A stretch of DNA of 64,000 bases from assembly GCF_949820605.1 (NCBI RefSeq), contig NZ_CATKVU010000006.1, positions 2,216,501-2,280,500 on the forward strand, in the 5' to 3' direction. The first letter of the stretch is position 1. Each line of letters starts with the position of its first letter. The DNA is from Segatella copri (lineage in GTDB: Bacteria > Bacteroidota > Bacteroidia > Bacteroidales > Bacteroidaceae). The translations under genes were made by a program, and so were the position numbers. Below are positions 32,802-42,632 of the stretch, piece by piece. The notes beneath the pieces were generated by a model. The model saw only the letters and a program-made list of their open reading frames with translations. It ran no database searches and was not told the origin of the DNA.

Positions 32802-35318
32802 ATGACATTCGACAAATTTACAATCAAGGCGCAGGAGGCGGTACAGGAAGCCGTAAACATTGCGCAGCGAAATGGTCAGCAAACCATCGAACCGGTGCAT
32901 CTGCTTAGCGGTATTCTTGAAAAGGCTACCGATGTGACCAACTACATCTTCCAGAAGTTGGGCATGAACGGACAGCAAATCGCTATGCTCTTGCGTCAGG
33001 AGATGCAACATCTGCCTCGTGTGCAGGGCGGCGGTCAGCCATACCTCAGCAACGAGACTAACCAGATACTGATGAATGCCGAGGATACCGCCAAGAAAAT
33101 GGGCGACGAGTTCGTTAGCGTAGAACCTATCCTGTTGGCTATCGTACAGGGCAACTCTACTGCTGCACGTATTCTGAAGGATGCTGGTGCAAATGCCAAA
33201 GATATGCTCGCTGCCATACAGGCACTGAGACAGGGACAGAACGTAAAATCACAAAGCGCTGATGATAACTATCAGAGTTTGGAGAAATATGCGAAAAACC
33301 TTGTAGAACAGGCAAGAAGCGGCAAGCTGGACCCAGTTATCGGACGTGATGAGGAAATCAGAAGAGTACTCCAGATTCTGTCACGAAGAACCAAGAACAA
33401 CCCTATTCTGATAGGTGAGCCTGGTACAGGTAAGACCGCCATCGTAGAAGGTCTTGCCGAGCGTATCGTCCGTGGCGATGTACCGGAGAATCTGAAGAAC
33501 AAGCAACTCTATTCTCTCGATATGGGTGCGCTGGTAGCCGGTGCCAAATATAAGGGTGAGTTCGAGGAGCGTCTGAAGAGCGTCATTAAAGAGGTAACCA
33601 ACGCCAACGGCCAGATTATCCTCTTCATCGATGAGATTCACACGCTGGTAGGTGCAGGCGGTGGCGAGGGTGCCATGGATGCAGCCAACATTCTGAAGCC
33701 AGCCCTGGCTCGTGGTGAGCTGAGAGCCATCGGTGCTACTACCCTCAACGAGTATCAGAAGTACTTCGAGAAGGATAAGGCGCTGGAACGCCGTTTCCAG
33801 ACCGTCATGGTCAATGAGCCTGACGAGGTAGACGCCATCAGTATCCTCCGTGGTATCAAGGAGCGCTACGAGAACCATCATAAGGTACGTATTCAGGATG
33901 ATGCCTGCATCGCAGCCGTCAAGTTATCAGAGAGATACATCTCTGACAGATTCCTCCCTGATAAGGCTATCGACCTGATGGATGAGGCAGCTGCCAAACT
34001 GAGAATGGAGCGTGACTCTGTACCAGAAGAACTGGATGAGATTACCCGCCACTTGAAGCAGTTGGAGATTGAGCGTGAGGCCATCAAGCGCGAGAATGAC
34101 CTGCCTAAGATTCAGCAGTTGGATAAGGAAATTGCAGAATTGAAGGATCAGGAGCATGACTTCCGTGCTAAATGGGAAGGCGAAAAAGCACTCGTCAACA
34201 AGATTCAGCAGGATAAGCAGGAGATAGAAAACCTGAAGTTTGAGGCTGAACGCATGGAGCGCGAAGGCAATTACGAACGCGTGGCTGAAATCCGCTATTC
34301 TAAACTGAAGGCGCTCGAGGATGACATCAAGAAAATTCAGGAGCAGCTGAAGAGTACACAGGGTGGCGCAGCGATGGTCAGAGAGGAAGTTACAGCTGAT
34401 GATATCGCTGAGGTTGTAAGCCGCTGGACCGGAATACCAGTAAGCCGTATGATGCAGAGCGAGCGTGAGAAACTGCTCCATCTGGAGGAAGAACTCCACA
34501 AGAGAGTCATCGGACAGGACGAGGCTATCACCGCTGTAAGTGATGCCGTTCGCCGCAGCCGTGCCGGTTTGCAGGATCCTAAGCGTCCTATCGCCAGCTT
34601 CATCTTCCTCGGTACTACCGGTGTAGGTAAGACGGAACTTGCCAAGGCGCTGGCTGAGTATCTGTTCAATGACGAGTCGATGATGACCCGAATTGATATG
34701 AGTGAATATCAGGAGAAGTTTAGCGTAACCCGTCTGATCGGTGCGCCTCCAGGGTATGTAGGCTACGATGAAGGTGGCCAGTTGACCGAGGCTGTACGCC
34801 GCAAACCATACAGTGTGGTTCTCTTCGATGAGATTGAGAAGGCGCATCCTGATGTATTCAATACCCTGTTGCAGGTATTGGACGATGGTCGTCTGACTGA
34901 CAACAAGGGTCGTGTAGTCAACTTCAAGAACACCATCATCATCATGACTTCCAACGCAAGCCGTGAGATGTTGCGCAAGACTTTCCGTCCTGAGTTCCTG
35001 AACCGTATTGATGATATCATTACCTTCAAGCCGTTGACCCAGGAGCAGATTGCCGAGGTTGTAGAACTTCAGATGAAGCGAGTAAAGAAGATGTTGGAGC
35101 CTCAGGGCTTTGAACTTCGCTGGACTCCTGCAGCTATCCAGTATCTGGCAAAGGTAGGATACGACCCAGAGTTTGGTGCCCGTCCTGTAAAGCGCGCTAT
35201 CCAGGATTATGTATTAAACGACTTGAGTAAGAAGATTCTTGCAGAGGAAGTAAGTCGCGAGAAGCCAATTACCATTGACTACTCAGAGGCAAACGGCATC
35301 GAGTTCAAGAATCTCTAA
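32802..35318 (+). CDS. clpB: ATP-dependent disaggregase ClpB
   Basis: An 838-residue Hsp100 that extracts proteins from aggregates with DnaK. Order: Clp N-domain repeats (1-145), AAA-1 with Walker A 'GEPGTGKT' (about 205) and Walker B '[12 protein letters not shown]', the coiled-coil M-domain (about 400-520), AAA-2 with 'GTTGVGKT' (about 604) and '[15 protein letters not shown]', and sensor 2 'GARPVKR'. After the sensor-1 segment 'IIIMTSN' only 10 residues ([10 protein letters not shown]) precede 'RPEFLNRID', where other ClpBs have about 30; the protein is correspondingly about 24 residues shorter than usual. Confidence 0.95.
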   Translation: MTFDKFTIKAQEAVQEAVNIAQRNGQQTIEPVHLLSGILEKATDVTNYIFQKLGMNGQQIAMLLRQEMQHLPRVQGGGQPYLSNETNQILMNAEDTAKKMGDEFVSVEPILLAIVQGNSTAARILKDAGANAKDMLAAIQALRQGQNVKSQSADDNYQSLEKYAKNLVEQARSGKLDPVIGRDEEIRRVLQILSRRTKNNPILIGEPGTGKTAIVEGLAERIVRGDVPENLKNKQLYSLDMGALVAGAKYKGEFEERLKSVIKEVTNANGQIILFIDEIHTLVGAGGGEGAMDAANILKPALARGELRAIGATTLNEYQKYFEKDKALERRFQTVMVNEPDEVDAISILRGIKERYENHHKVRIQDDACIAAVKLSERYISDRFLPDKAIDLMDEAAAKLRMERDSVPEELDEITRHLKQLEIEREAIKRENDLPKIQQLDKEIAELKDQEHDFRAKWEGEKALVNKIQQDKQEIENLKFEAERMEREGNYERVAEIRYSKLKALEDDIKKIQEQLKSTQGGAAMVREEVTADDIAEVVSRWTGIPVSRMMQSEREKLLHLEEELHKRVIGQDEAITAVSDAVRRSRAGLQDPKRPIASFIFLGTTGVGKTELAKALAEYLFNDESMMTRIDMSEYQEKFSVTRLIGAPPGYVGYDEGGQLTEAVRRKPYSVVLFDEIEKAHPDVFNTLLQVLDDGRLTDNKGRVVNFKNTIIIMTSNASREMLRKTFRPEFLNRIDDIITFKPLTQEQIAEVVELQMKRVKKMLEPQGFELRWTPAAIQYLAKVGYDPEFGARPVKRAIQDYVLNDLSKKILAEEVSREKPITIDYSEANGIEFKNL

Positions 35319-35346
35319 AAAAGTAGTTTTTTATAATTTATATGAG

Positions 35347-35390
35347 AAAGGTTCCGTCGGGGAGTAACATTCCCGTCGGGACCTTTTTTT
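35347..35390 (+). terminator. Terminator after clpB
   Basis: Imperfect stem AGGTtCCGTCGGGGA / TTCCCGTCGGgACCT followed by T8. Confidence 0.75.
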
Positions 35391-35509
35391 TATGGATGCA
35401 TTCCCCAACTTTTTGGGGAAATCAACATTATATATTTTTTACGAGTATTTCCGCATCAATCACACTTAAGACCAAAATACCTAACTATTAGCATTCGTAT
35501 AATCAGTAT

Positions 35510-35941
35510 TTATTCCCTAACAGGACGGATTGAGTTTCCGTAATACCTACTGGTATAGTTCTGCGTTATAATCCCAGAACTGCCGAACCACAGGAAATAT
35601 GGATTTGACGTGTCATAAAAATCAGCCGTCCTATAATATCCAATATTATTAACGTTTTTCTGTTTTACAGGATTAACTTCAAAAACTCCTGCAGCCTTGA
35701 ACACGATGATTTTGGTTTTTGAAGCGTCCGTATAAAAATGCTTTTCAGCAAAGTCACTGTTCCATGTACTGTTTTCCTGTGAAAATCCAGTAAAGGCATC
35801 GCCCTCAGGAATCTTAAACCCTACCGGACACGGATCGTAGATAGTCTTTACCACGGGCGTATTTATATCTGGTCTACCATTGTTGATACTCCAAAGGTTT
35901 AAATACTTATTATCGTTTGACGAAGCGAACGTATTTACCGC
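35510..35941 (-). pseudogene. C-terminal fragment of a fimbrillin/FISUMP-type surface lipoprotein
   Basis: About 143 open codons, the longest frame from a Met being 114 residues. It reads 'YDPCPVGFKIPEGDAFTGF', then 'GYYRTADF' and ends 'YGNSIRPVRE'. The Y-D-P-C-P-V-G and S-I-R-P-V-R blocks are typical of the C-terminal domain shared by fimbrillin-like and FISUMP proteins of Bacteroidales. There is no signal peptide or start, and a stop interrupts upstream at 35942, so it is a remnant. Confidence 0.6.
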
Positions 35942-36033
35942 TTAATAGCAAATGGAATTTGATAACACAAAAAAAAACAATTCGTGGCTTTTCAAAAATT
36001 GAAAGCCATGAATTGGTTTCAGGTTTATAACAC

Positions 36034-36933
36034 TTATCCTTTCAGTTGCTGCAACAGTCTCTCCGACAATCCCGTAATTTCCATCACCGTCGCAACATCC
36101 ATACCTTTTGCCAGCATCTTCCTAGCAATCTCGAGGCTTCGCTGGTTCATCCCTTTCTCTATACCCTTTTCCATTCCTTCAGCCAGTCCTTCTTCTTTTC
36201 CTTCTCTCTTGGCAGTATCAATCGAATTCTTGATGTCGCGATATGCCATTTTGCTGGCTTCGTACTCCCGCTGTTCCTGCGGAGTGAATTTTGCAATCTC
36301 GGCTTCTTCAAAAAGACGGTCGAAGACCTTGTCGCACAAGGCTTTAGGACGCCGGGTAAGCTTATAGAGGTTCTTTAGTGCATAGAGCCACTTGTCGTAG
36401 AGCGTTTCCAGCTCGTCCAGCGATTTGTTGAACTTGGCGATTTCCACGTAGATAAACTCCAGCTTATCGTAGAAAACCTTGTGCGTGGCAGTATCGCATA
36501 GCTGTACATGATGGCGGATTTCTTCCTTATTGAAGGCATCCTCGTTCATGTTGAAGTTTAGCAGAGCAATTGTGTAAACATGGTTGAGCTTGAAGTCCCA
36601 TTCACTACCCTTAGGAGCCTGCTCACGAATCGGGAAGGTGGAATAGAACAGGGCACGGTCTTTGAAGTAGGTCTGGTATGCATTCTGCATTTCCACGATA
36701 AACTTCTCGCCGTTTTCTCCTTCGCAATATACATCGAAAATAGCTTTTCTGTCGGTGTAGATGTCGCCCACATTCTCTGGATTCAGATACTTCACGTCCT
36801 TAACAACTTGTCTCCCATTGAACAAGCTGTTGAGGAAACAGATCAGCAAATCCTTGTTAGGAGCTGATCCGAAAATTCGCTTAAAACCGAAATCGGTCAG
36901 CAAACTGATATATCTTTCTTCTACCTGCTTCAT
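36034..36933 (-). CDS. Rpn family recombination-promoting nuclease / putative transposase
   Basis: A complete 299-residue member of the Rpn (PD-(D/E)XK nuclease family transposase) group. N-terminal '[20 protein letters not shown]', the catalytic region '[20 protein letters not shown]' with D-x(n)-E-x-Q in place of E-x-K, '[20 protein letters not shown]' and a C-terminal helix with a run of 'EG(L/M)EKG' repeats. Rpn proteins raise RecA-independent recombination in E. coli; their normal role is debated and may be phage defence. It stands alone. Confidence 0.85.
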   Translation of the reverse strand: MKQVEERYISLLTDFGFKRIFGSAPNKDLLICFLNSLFNGRQVVKDVKYLNPENVGDIYTDRKAIFDVYCEGENGEKFIVEMQNAYQTYFKDRALFYSTFPIREQAPKGSEWDFKLNHVYTIALLNFNMNEDAFNKEEIRHHVQLCDTATHKVFYDKLEFIYVEIAKFNKSLDELETLYDKWLYALKNLYKLTRRPKALCDKVFDRLFEEAEIAKFTPQEQREYEASKMAYRDIKNSIDTAKREGKEEGLAEGMEKGIEKGMNQRSLEIARKMLAKGMDVATVMEITGLSERLLQQLKG

Positions 36934-37058
36934 AATCCCAATGTTATTAATGTTTCTATTGTAGCAGCAAAGTTACGATTTTCTTTTGAAACCAACAAGA
37001 GTTTTCTCAAAAAAGTTGAGAAAAAATGAAACAAAGCATATAGATACAGATAAGTTTA

Positions 37059-37283
37059 TCACCCTTCCTTAATAATCCTGTCGCTAATAGTACGCTGGGT
37101 GCTATCATAAAACACATCCTCAGAATGCTCACTGAAATGGTAACCGTCATAATATTGGCGCAATTCCTCCAGACACTCCTCGTAAGATACCCCTAACGTC
37201 TTACCCAGAGCCTCAACTTCCGGCTCCATTACAGTGGTAAGCTCGGTTTTGCTGATACCACAGATGAGTGTAGCGTACAACAA
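37059..37283 (-). pseudogene. Fragment of an AAA-ATPase-like (PF09820) protein
   Basis: A 74-residue frame: 'GISKTELTTVMEPEVEALG' and 'VSYEECLEELRQYYDGYHF', a hallmark of the middle of the predicted AAA-ATPase/DUF1703 proteins of Bacteroidales (about 520 residues when complete). Neither the N-terminal P-loop nor the C-terminal nuclease is present. Remnant only. Confidence 0.6.
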
Positions 37284-37689
37284 AAATCGTTTCTGAATGA
37301 GAAGAAACCCAAAAGCCCCGACATCACGTCGAGGCCTTTGAAGTTTTTGAATGTTTCAGCAGTTTGTGTTTTTTATGTAGTTATGATTTGTTCGTTTTTG
37401 AAAATCAATTTCTTTTTCTGGGTGCAAAATTAAGACAAATATTGATATAAATCAAATAAATATCGATTTTTTATGCAAAAAACCACGTAAACGTTTACAA
37501 TTTTTGTGCACCAAAAAGACCATTTGTGAGCTATTGTGGCTAAAATACAGCTGTGCATTTTGTGTCTTTTGAATATTTTCTGCCACATTAATAAAAAAGT
37601 TAAAATATTGATGCTATATTTTGTTTTCTCTGTATTTTACACTATCTTTGCACTATCTTTTCACATTATTATATATATAAAGAAAATAG
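37284..37689. other. Non-coding region before hflX
   Basis: Holds a hairpin AAAGCCCCGAC / GTCGaGGcCTTT (37312-37339) that may end a former transcript, a perfect palindrome GTAAACGTTTAC (37487-37498) resembling LacI-family operators, and A/T-rich DNA up to the hflX promoter. No reading frame is supported. Confidence 0.5.
37643..37650 (+). promoter_or_regulatory. Promoter -7 box of hflX
   Basis: TATCTTTG, 39 bases before the hflX start codon. Confidence 0.5.
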
Positions 37690-38937
37690 ATGAAAGAATT
37701 TGTAATATCAGAAGTCAAGGCGGAAACCGCTGTACTCGTGGGTCTGATTACCAAGACACAGGACGAAGCCAAGACAAAAGAATATCTCGACGAGTTGGAA
37801 TTTCTTGCCGATACTGCGGGGGCTGTCACCGTAAAGCGATTCACGCAGAAGGTGGTTTCTCCTAACCAGACCACCTATGTGGGTAAGGGTAAACTCGAAG
37901 AAATCAAAGAATATATCAAAAACGAAGAAGAGGAAGATAGAGAAGTAGGTATGGTCATCTTTGATGATGAGCTTTCTGCCAAACAGATCCGTAACATCGA
38001 ACAGGAACTGCAGGTGAAGATTCTGGACCGCACCTCACTCATCCTCGATATCTTCGCCATGCGTGCGCAAACCGCTGCGGCTAAAACCCAGGTAGAGTTG
38101 GCGCAATACCGCTATATGCTCCCTCGTCTGCAAAGACTCTGGACTCACCTGGAACGACAGGGCGGTGGTTCAGGATCTGGTGGCGGTAAGGGATCTGTTG
38201 GTCTGCGTGGACCGGGTGAGACCCAGCTCGAGATGGACCGCCGTATCATCCTCGGCAGAATGAGTCTCCTCAAAGAACGACTGGCAGAAATCGACAAGCA
38301 GAAGACTACACAGCGAAAAAACAGAGGCAGAATGGTACGCGTGGCACTGGTGGGCTATACCAACGTAGGTAAATCTACCATCATGAATCTGCTCAGCAAG
38401 AGCGAGGTGTTTGCAGAGAACAAACTCTTTGCCACCCTCGACACCACCGTACGCAAGGTGGTGGTAGACAACCTGCCGTTCCTCCTTGCCGATACCGTAG
38501 GATTCATCCGCAAATTGCCAACCGACCTGGTCGACTCATTCAAGAGTACCCTTGACGAGACACGCGAGGCCGACCTCCTTCTGCACGTAGTAGACATCTC
38601 ACATCCCGACTTCGAAGAGCAGATTCAGGTAGTAGAGAATACGCTCAAGGAACTGGATTGCGCCGATAAGCCATCGATGATTATCTTCAACAAGATAGAC
38701 AACTACTCATGGGTAGAAAAAGAGGAAGACGACCTCACACCGATGGAGAAAGAGAACATCCCGCTGGAAGACCTGAAGAAGACCTGGATGGCAAAACTCA
38801 ATGAGGACTGCCTCTTCATCTCGGCAAAGAACAAGGAGAACATCGACGAATTCCGCGAGATACTCTACAAGAAAGTAAGAGAGTTGCACGTACAGAAGTA
38901 TCCATACAACGACTTCCTGTACCAGGATTATGAGTAA
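37690..38937 (+). CDS. hflX: GTPase HflX
   Basis: A 415-residue ribosome-associated GTPase that splits stalled ribosomes. N-terminal HflX domain with 'NQTTYVGKGKLEEIKEYI' and 'TSLILDIFAMRAQTAAAKTQ', the Gly-rich 'GGGSGSGGGKGSVGLRGPGE' linker, then the G domain: G1 'GYTNVGKST', G3 'DTVGFIRKLP', G4 'NKID'. Length is normal. It is followed after 28 bases by the DUF4954 gene, so co-transcription is likely. Confidence 0.95.
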   Translation: MKEFVISEVKAETAVLVGLITKTQDEAKTKEYLDELEFLADTAGAVTVKRFTQKVVSPNQTTYVGKGKLEEIKEYIKNEEEEDREVGMVIFDDELSAKQIRNIEQELQVKILDRTSLILDIFAMRAQTAAAKTQVELAQYRYMLPRLQRLWTHLERQGGGSGSGGGKGSVGLRGPGETQLEMDRRIILGRMSLLKERLAEIDKQKTTQRKNRGRMVRVALVGYTNVGKSTIMNLLSKSEVFAENKLFATLDTTVRKVVVDNLPFLLADTVGFIRKLPTDLVDSFKSTLDETREADLLLHVVDISHPDFEEQIQVVENTLKELDCADKPSMIIFNKIDNYSWVEKEEDDLTPMEKENIPLEDLKKTWMAKLNEDCLFISAKNKENIDEFREILYKKVRELHVQKYPYNDFLYQDYE

Positions 38938-38965
38938 GAATATAAATATCAATAACAAGTAAGTT

Positions 38966-40822
38966 ATGAATGATTACAGACCTTTAACCACCGAGGAAAT
39001 CGAGGTGCTTAAACATAACGACTGCTGGGCCGAAGACTGGACCTCAGTCAATGTATCAGAAGATTTCAAGCCCAACTTCATGCACCGCGTGATGCTCTAT
39101 GGCGAAATAAACATCGGATCCTTCAACAAGAACGTGGAGGTGAGCCAGGGCTTCGTAAAGCATTCGGGCATCAACAATGCCACCTTGCGCAATGTAACCA
39201 TAGGCGACGACTGTCTGATAGAAAACGTAGGCAATTTCATCAACAACTATACCATTGGCGATGATTGCTACATCTCAAACATCTCGACCATGGAAACCAC
39301 CGAGGGAGCTACTTACGGCGAAGGAAATCTTGTGAGCGTACTCAACGAGGTGGGCGAAGGCAACGTAATCCTCTTCAGCGATCTGAACAGCCAGCTGGCA
39401 GCCTTCATGGTGAAGCATTTCCCTGACAAGGAAATGAAGGAGAAAATCCGCCAGCTCATCAAGGCCGACATCGACAACAAGATGCCGGAGAGAGGACAGA
39501 TTGGCAACAATGTGAAGATTATCAATACCAAGGAGATTACCAACTGCGTAATCAATGATTACTGCGAAGTGAACGGTGCTTCCCGTCTGAGCGACTGTAC
39601 GCTATTGGGCTCAGCTCATGGCAATGTATATATCGGCACAGGCGTTATTACAGAAAACAGCATCATCGCTGAAGGCGCCAGCGTCATCAACAGCGTAAAG
39701 ATACAGGATTGCTTCGTAGGCGAAGCCTGCCAGCTGTCTAACGGCTTTACCGCATCAGCCTCCGTATTCTTCGCCAACTCCTATATGAGCAATGGCGAGG
39801 CTTGTGCAGCTTTCTGCGGTCCTTTCACCGCTTCTCATCATAAGAGCAGTCTGCTTATCGGAGGCATGTTCTCCTTCTATAACGCCGGTTCTGCCACCAA
39901 CTTCAGCAACCATGCCTACAAGATGGGACCTATGCACTGGGGCATTCTGGAGCGCGGTTCCAAGACAGCCAGCGGTGCTTATCTCCTGATGCCAGCCACT
40001 CTGGGTTCCTTCTCAGTATGCTTCGGCAAGCTGATGCATCACCCTAACACCCGCAACCTGCCTTTCGCCTACCTCATTGCCGATGGCGACAAGATGTTCC
40101 TCATCCCGGGCAGAAACATCACTACCGTAGGTCTGTACCGCGACATCAAGAAATGGCCTAAGCGTGATCTCCGTGCTATGGAGAACCGCAAGAGCATCGT
40201 CAACTTCGACTGGCTTTCACCTTATTCTGTTGGCGAGATTCTGAAGGGTAAGAAGATTCTTGAAAACCTGCGCGAGGTAACGGGCGATAACGTTTCGCAG
40301 TATCTCTATCACGAATATATCATACCGGCTTCATCGCTCCACAAGGGCATCAAATATTATGATATCGCCCTCCGCATCTACATGGGTGCCGTATTGAAGC
40401 GTGTACTGAAGCGCGACCCAGCCATCACCCCTCCAGCCAGCCATGTCGGCGTGGGCGATTGGGATGATCTTTCGGGACTCCTACTCCCGGTTTCTGAAGA
40501 AGAAGGCATCGTTAGGGATGTGAAGGAAGGAACTATCGGGAATATAGAACAGTTGCTCGACCGGTTTGAAGAAATCAATGCCAACTATCGCGACTACCAG
40601 TGGGCATGGACCTACCAGATGATCTGCGATTACTACGGAATCTGTGACATCACACTCGAAGATGCCAACCGCATACACGAAGATTATATCAAGGCACGCC
40701 GCTCATGGATAGCAGAAATCCGAAAGGATGCTGAGAAAGAATTTGCCATGGGCGATGTGGAGGAAGAGGTTTTCCGCAACTTCGTCGACAGCCTCGACCA
40801 GGAAATAGAATACGAGAATTAA
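38966..40822 (+). CDS. DUF4954 family protein (left-handed beta-helix)
   Basis: A 618-residue protein beginning MNDYRPLTTEEIEVLKHNDC, a form kept in many Bacteroidales. Residues about 50-300 show hexapeptide-type periodicity ('NATLRNVTIGDDCLIENVGN', 'ITENSIIAEGASVINSVKIQ'), as in nucleotidyl-sugar or acyl transferases with a parallel beta-helix. The rest is mixed and ends in a helical segment with no known motif. Function is unknown; a sugar-phosphate nucleotidyltransferase-like role has been guessed for such folds but nothing here proves it. Confidence 0.8.
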   Translation: MNDYRPLTTEEIEVLKHNDCWAEDWTSVNVSEDFKPNFMHRVMLYGEINIGSFNKNVEVSQGFVKHSGINNATLRNVTIGDDCLIENVGNFINNYTIGDDCYISNISTMETTEGATYGEGNLVSVLNEVGEGNVILFSDLNSQLAAFMVKHFPDKEMKEKIRQLIKADIDNKMPERGQIGNNVKIINTKEITNCVINDYCEVNGASRLSDCTLLGSAHGNVYIGTGVITENSIIAEGASVINSVKIQDCFVGEACQLSNGFTASASVFFANSYMSNGEACAAFCGPFTASHHKSSLLIGGMFSFYNAGSATNFSNHAYKMGPMHWGILERGSKTASGAYLLMPATLGSFSVCFGKLMHHPNTRNLPFAYLIADGDKMFLIPGRNITTVGLYRDIKKWPKRDLRAMENRKSIVNFDWLSPYSVGEILKGKKILENLREVTGDNVSQYLYHEYIIPASSLHKGIKYYDIALRIYMGAVLKRVLKRDPAITPPASHVGVGDWDDLSGLLLPVSEEEGIVRDVKEGTIGNIEQLLDRFEEINANYRDYQWAWTYQMICDYYGICDITLEDANRIHEDYIKARRSWIAEIRKDAEKEFAMGDVEEEVFRNFVDSLDQEIEYEN

Positions 40823-40865
40823 TTAGACTTGAATATTTCAACAGTTTAAAATAACAAAAAACATT

Positions 40866-42524
40866 ATGGCAAAAACTCCAGATTTTAAGTATGCTCCAAT
40901 GTTCCAGATTGGAGAGGACAAGACAGAGTATCGCCTTATCTCTAAGGAAGGCGTAAGTACAGCAGAGTTCGAGGGTAAGACTATCCTCAAGGTTTCTAAG
41001 GAAGCTCTTACTTTGCTGGCACAGCAGGGTTTCCACGACGTAGAGTTCAAGCTCCGTCGTGAGCACAACCTCCAGGTAGCTAAGATTCTCAGCGACCCAG
41101 AGGCTTCAGAGAACGACAAGTACGTAGCACTCCAGTTCCTCCGCAATGCAGATACTGCCGTGAAGGGCATCCTCCCATTCTGCCAGGATACAGGTACAGC
41201 TATCATCCACGGTGAAAAGGGTCAGCGTGTATGGACCGACTTCGAGGATGAAGAGGCTTTGAGCCTGGGTGTATACAACACCTTTACACAGGACAACCTC
41301 CGTTATTCTCAGAACGCTCCTCTCAACATGTATGATGAGGTGAACACCCGTTGCAACCTTCCTGCTCAGATTGATATCGAGGCTACAGAGGGCGACGAGT
41401 ACCGCTTCGTGATGGTAGCTAAGGGTGGTGGCTCTGCCAACAAGACCTACTTCTACCCAATGACCAAGGCTACTATCCAGAACGAGGGCACATTGCTCCC
41501 ATTCCTCGTAGAGAAGATGAAGAGTCTGGGTACAGCAGCATGTCCTCCTTACCACATCGCCTTCGTTATCGGTGGTACTTCAGCTGAGAAGAACCTCCTC
41601 ACCGTGAAGTTGGCTTCTATCAAGTACTACGATGAGTTGCCTACAACAGGTGATGAGACGGGTCGTGCTTTCCGTGACATCGACTTGGAGAACAAGCTCC
41701 TCAAAGAGGCTCACAAGATTGGCTTGGGTGCACAGTTCGGCGGTAAGTATCTCGCTCACGATATCCGCGTGATCCGTTTGCCACGTCATGGTGCAAGCTG
41801 CCCTATCGGTATGGGTGTAAGCTGCTCTGCCGACCGTAACATCAAGGCTAAGATCAACAAGGACGGTATCTGGTTGGAGAAGATGGATGAGAACCCAACA
41901 GAGTTGATTCCTGAGGAGCTCCGTAACCCAGGTGAGGGTACCAAGGGTATCGAGATTGACCTCGACAAGGGTATCGACGCAGTTCGTGCTGAGTTGAGCA
42001 AGTATCCTGTAAGCACCCGTGTTAACTTGAAGGGTACCATCATCGTGGCTCGTGACATCGCTCACGCTAAGCTCAAGGCTCGTCTGGATGCAGGCGAGGA
42101 GATGCCTGAGTACTTCAAGAACCACCCTATCCTCTATGCAGGACCAGCCAAGACTCCAGAGGGTTATCCATGTGGCTCTATGGGACCTACCACAGCCAAC
42201 CGTATGGATCCATACGTAGATGAGTTCCAGGATCATGGCGCTAGCCTTGTAATGATTGCCAAGGGTAACCGTGGCGATGTTGTTACAGAGGCTTGCAAGA
42301 AGCATGGTGGTTTCTACCTCGGTACTATCGGTGGTGTAGCTGCCGTTCTCTCTAAGAGTTCTATCAAGAGCATCGAGTGCGTAGAGTACCCAGAGCTCGG
42401 TATGGAGGCTATCTGGAAGATTACCGTAGAGGACTTCCCTGCATTCATCCTCGTAGATGATAAGGGCAACGACTTCTTCAAGCAGTTGAAGCCTTGGACT
42501 CCTTGCAAGGAATGCCAGAAGTAA
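40866..42524 (+). CDS. Fumarate hydratase, class I (iron-sulfur)
   Basis: A 552-residue fumarase of the oxygen-sensitive FumA/FumB type, converting malate and fumarate; in anaerobic Prevotella it feeds the reductive branch to succinate. Cluster cysteines are in '[13 protein letters not shown]', '[16 protein letters not shown]' and probably '[18 protein letters not shown]'. The alpha domain ends near 350 and the beta domain with '[19 protein letters not shown]' follows, the standard fused arrangement. Codon use is strongly biased towards a few codons, fitting high expression. A strong terminator follows. Confidence 0.93.
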   Translation: MAKTPDFKYAPMFQIGEDKTEYRLISKEGVSTAEFEGKTILKVSKEALTLLAQQGFHDVEFKLRREHNLQVAKILSDPEASENDKYVALQFLRNADTAVKGILPFCQDTGTAIIHGEKGQRVWTDFEDEEALSLGVYNTFTQDNLRYSQNAPLNMYDEVNTRCNLPAQIDIEATEGDEYRFVMVAKGGGSANKTYFYPMTKATIQNEGTLLPFLVEKMKSLGTAACPPYHIAFVIGGTSAEKNLLTVKLASIKYYDELPTTGDETGRAFRDIDLENKLLKEAHKIGLGAQFGGKYLAHDIRVIRLPRHGASCPIGMGVSCSADRNIKAKINKDGIWLEKMDENPTELIPEELRNPGEGTKGIEIDLDKGIDAVRAELSKYPVSTRVNLKGTIIVARDIAHAKLKARLDAGEEMPEYFKNHPILYAGPAKTPEGYPCGSMGPTTANRMDPYVDEFQDHGASLVMIAKGNRGDVVTEACKKHGGFYLGTIGGVAAVLSKSSIKSIECVEYPELGMEAIWKITVEDFPAFILVDDKGNDFFKQLKPWTPCKECQK

Positions 42525-42549
42525 ATGATACAGAAATCATGATATGAAA

Positions 42550-42584
42550 AAAGCTCAGGGCAGATAGCCCTGAGCTTTCTTTTT
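42550..42584 (+). terminator. Terminator after fumarase
   Basis: Perfect stem AAGCTCAGGGC / GCCCTGAGCTT (42551-42561, 42567-42577), then TCTTTTT. Confidence 0.85.
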
Positions 42585-42632
42585 ATACTTACATCGGATA
42601 ACCTGTTCTGTTTCCGAAACAGGAACATCCGT

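Noticed and set aside
35510..35854. 114-residue frame as a complete small secreted protein
   Set aside because: It has no signal peptide and corresponds to the C-terminal end of much longer surface proteins; a stop lies just upstream.
37690..38937. HflX Gly-rich linker as a repeat expansion
   Set aside because: A Gly-rich segment before the G domain is a normal feature of HflX proteins.
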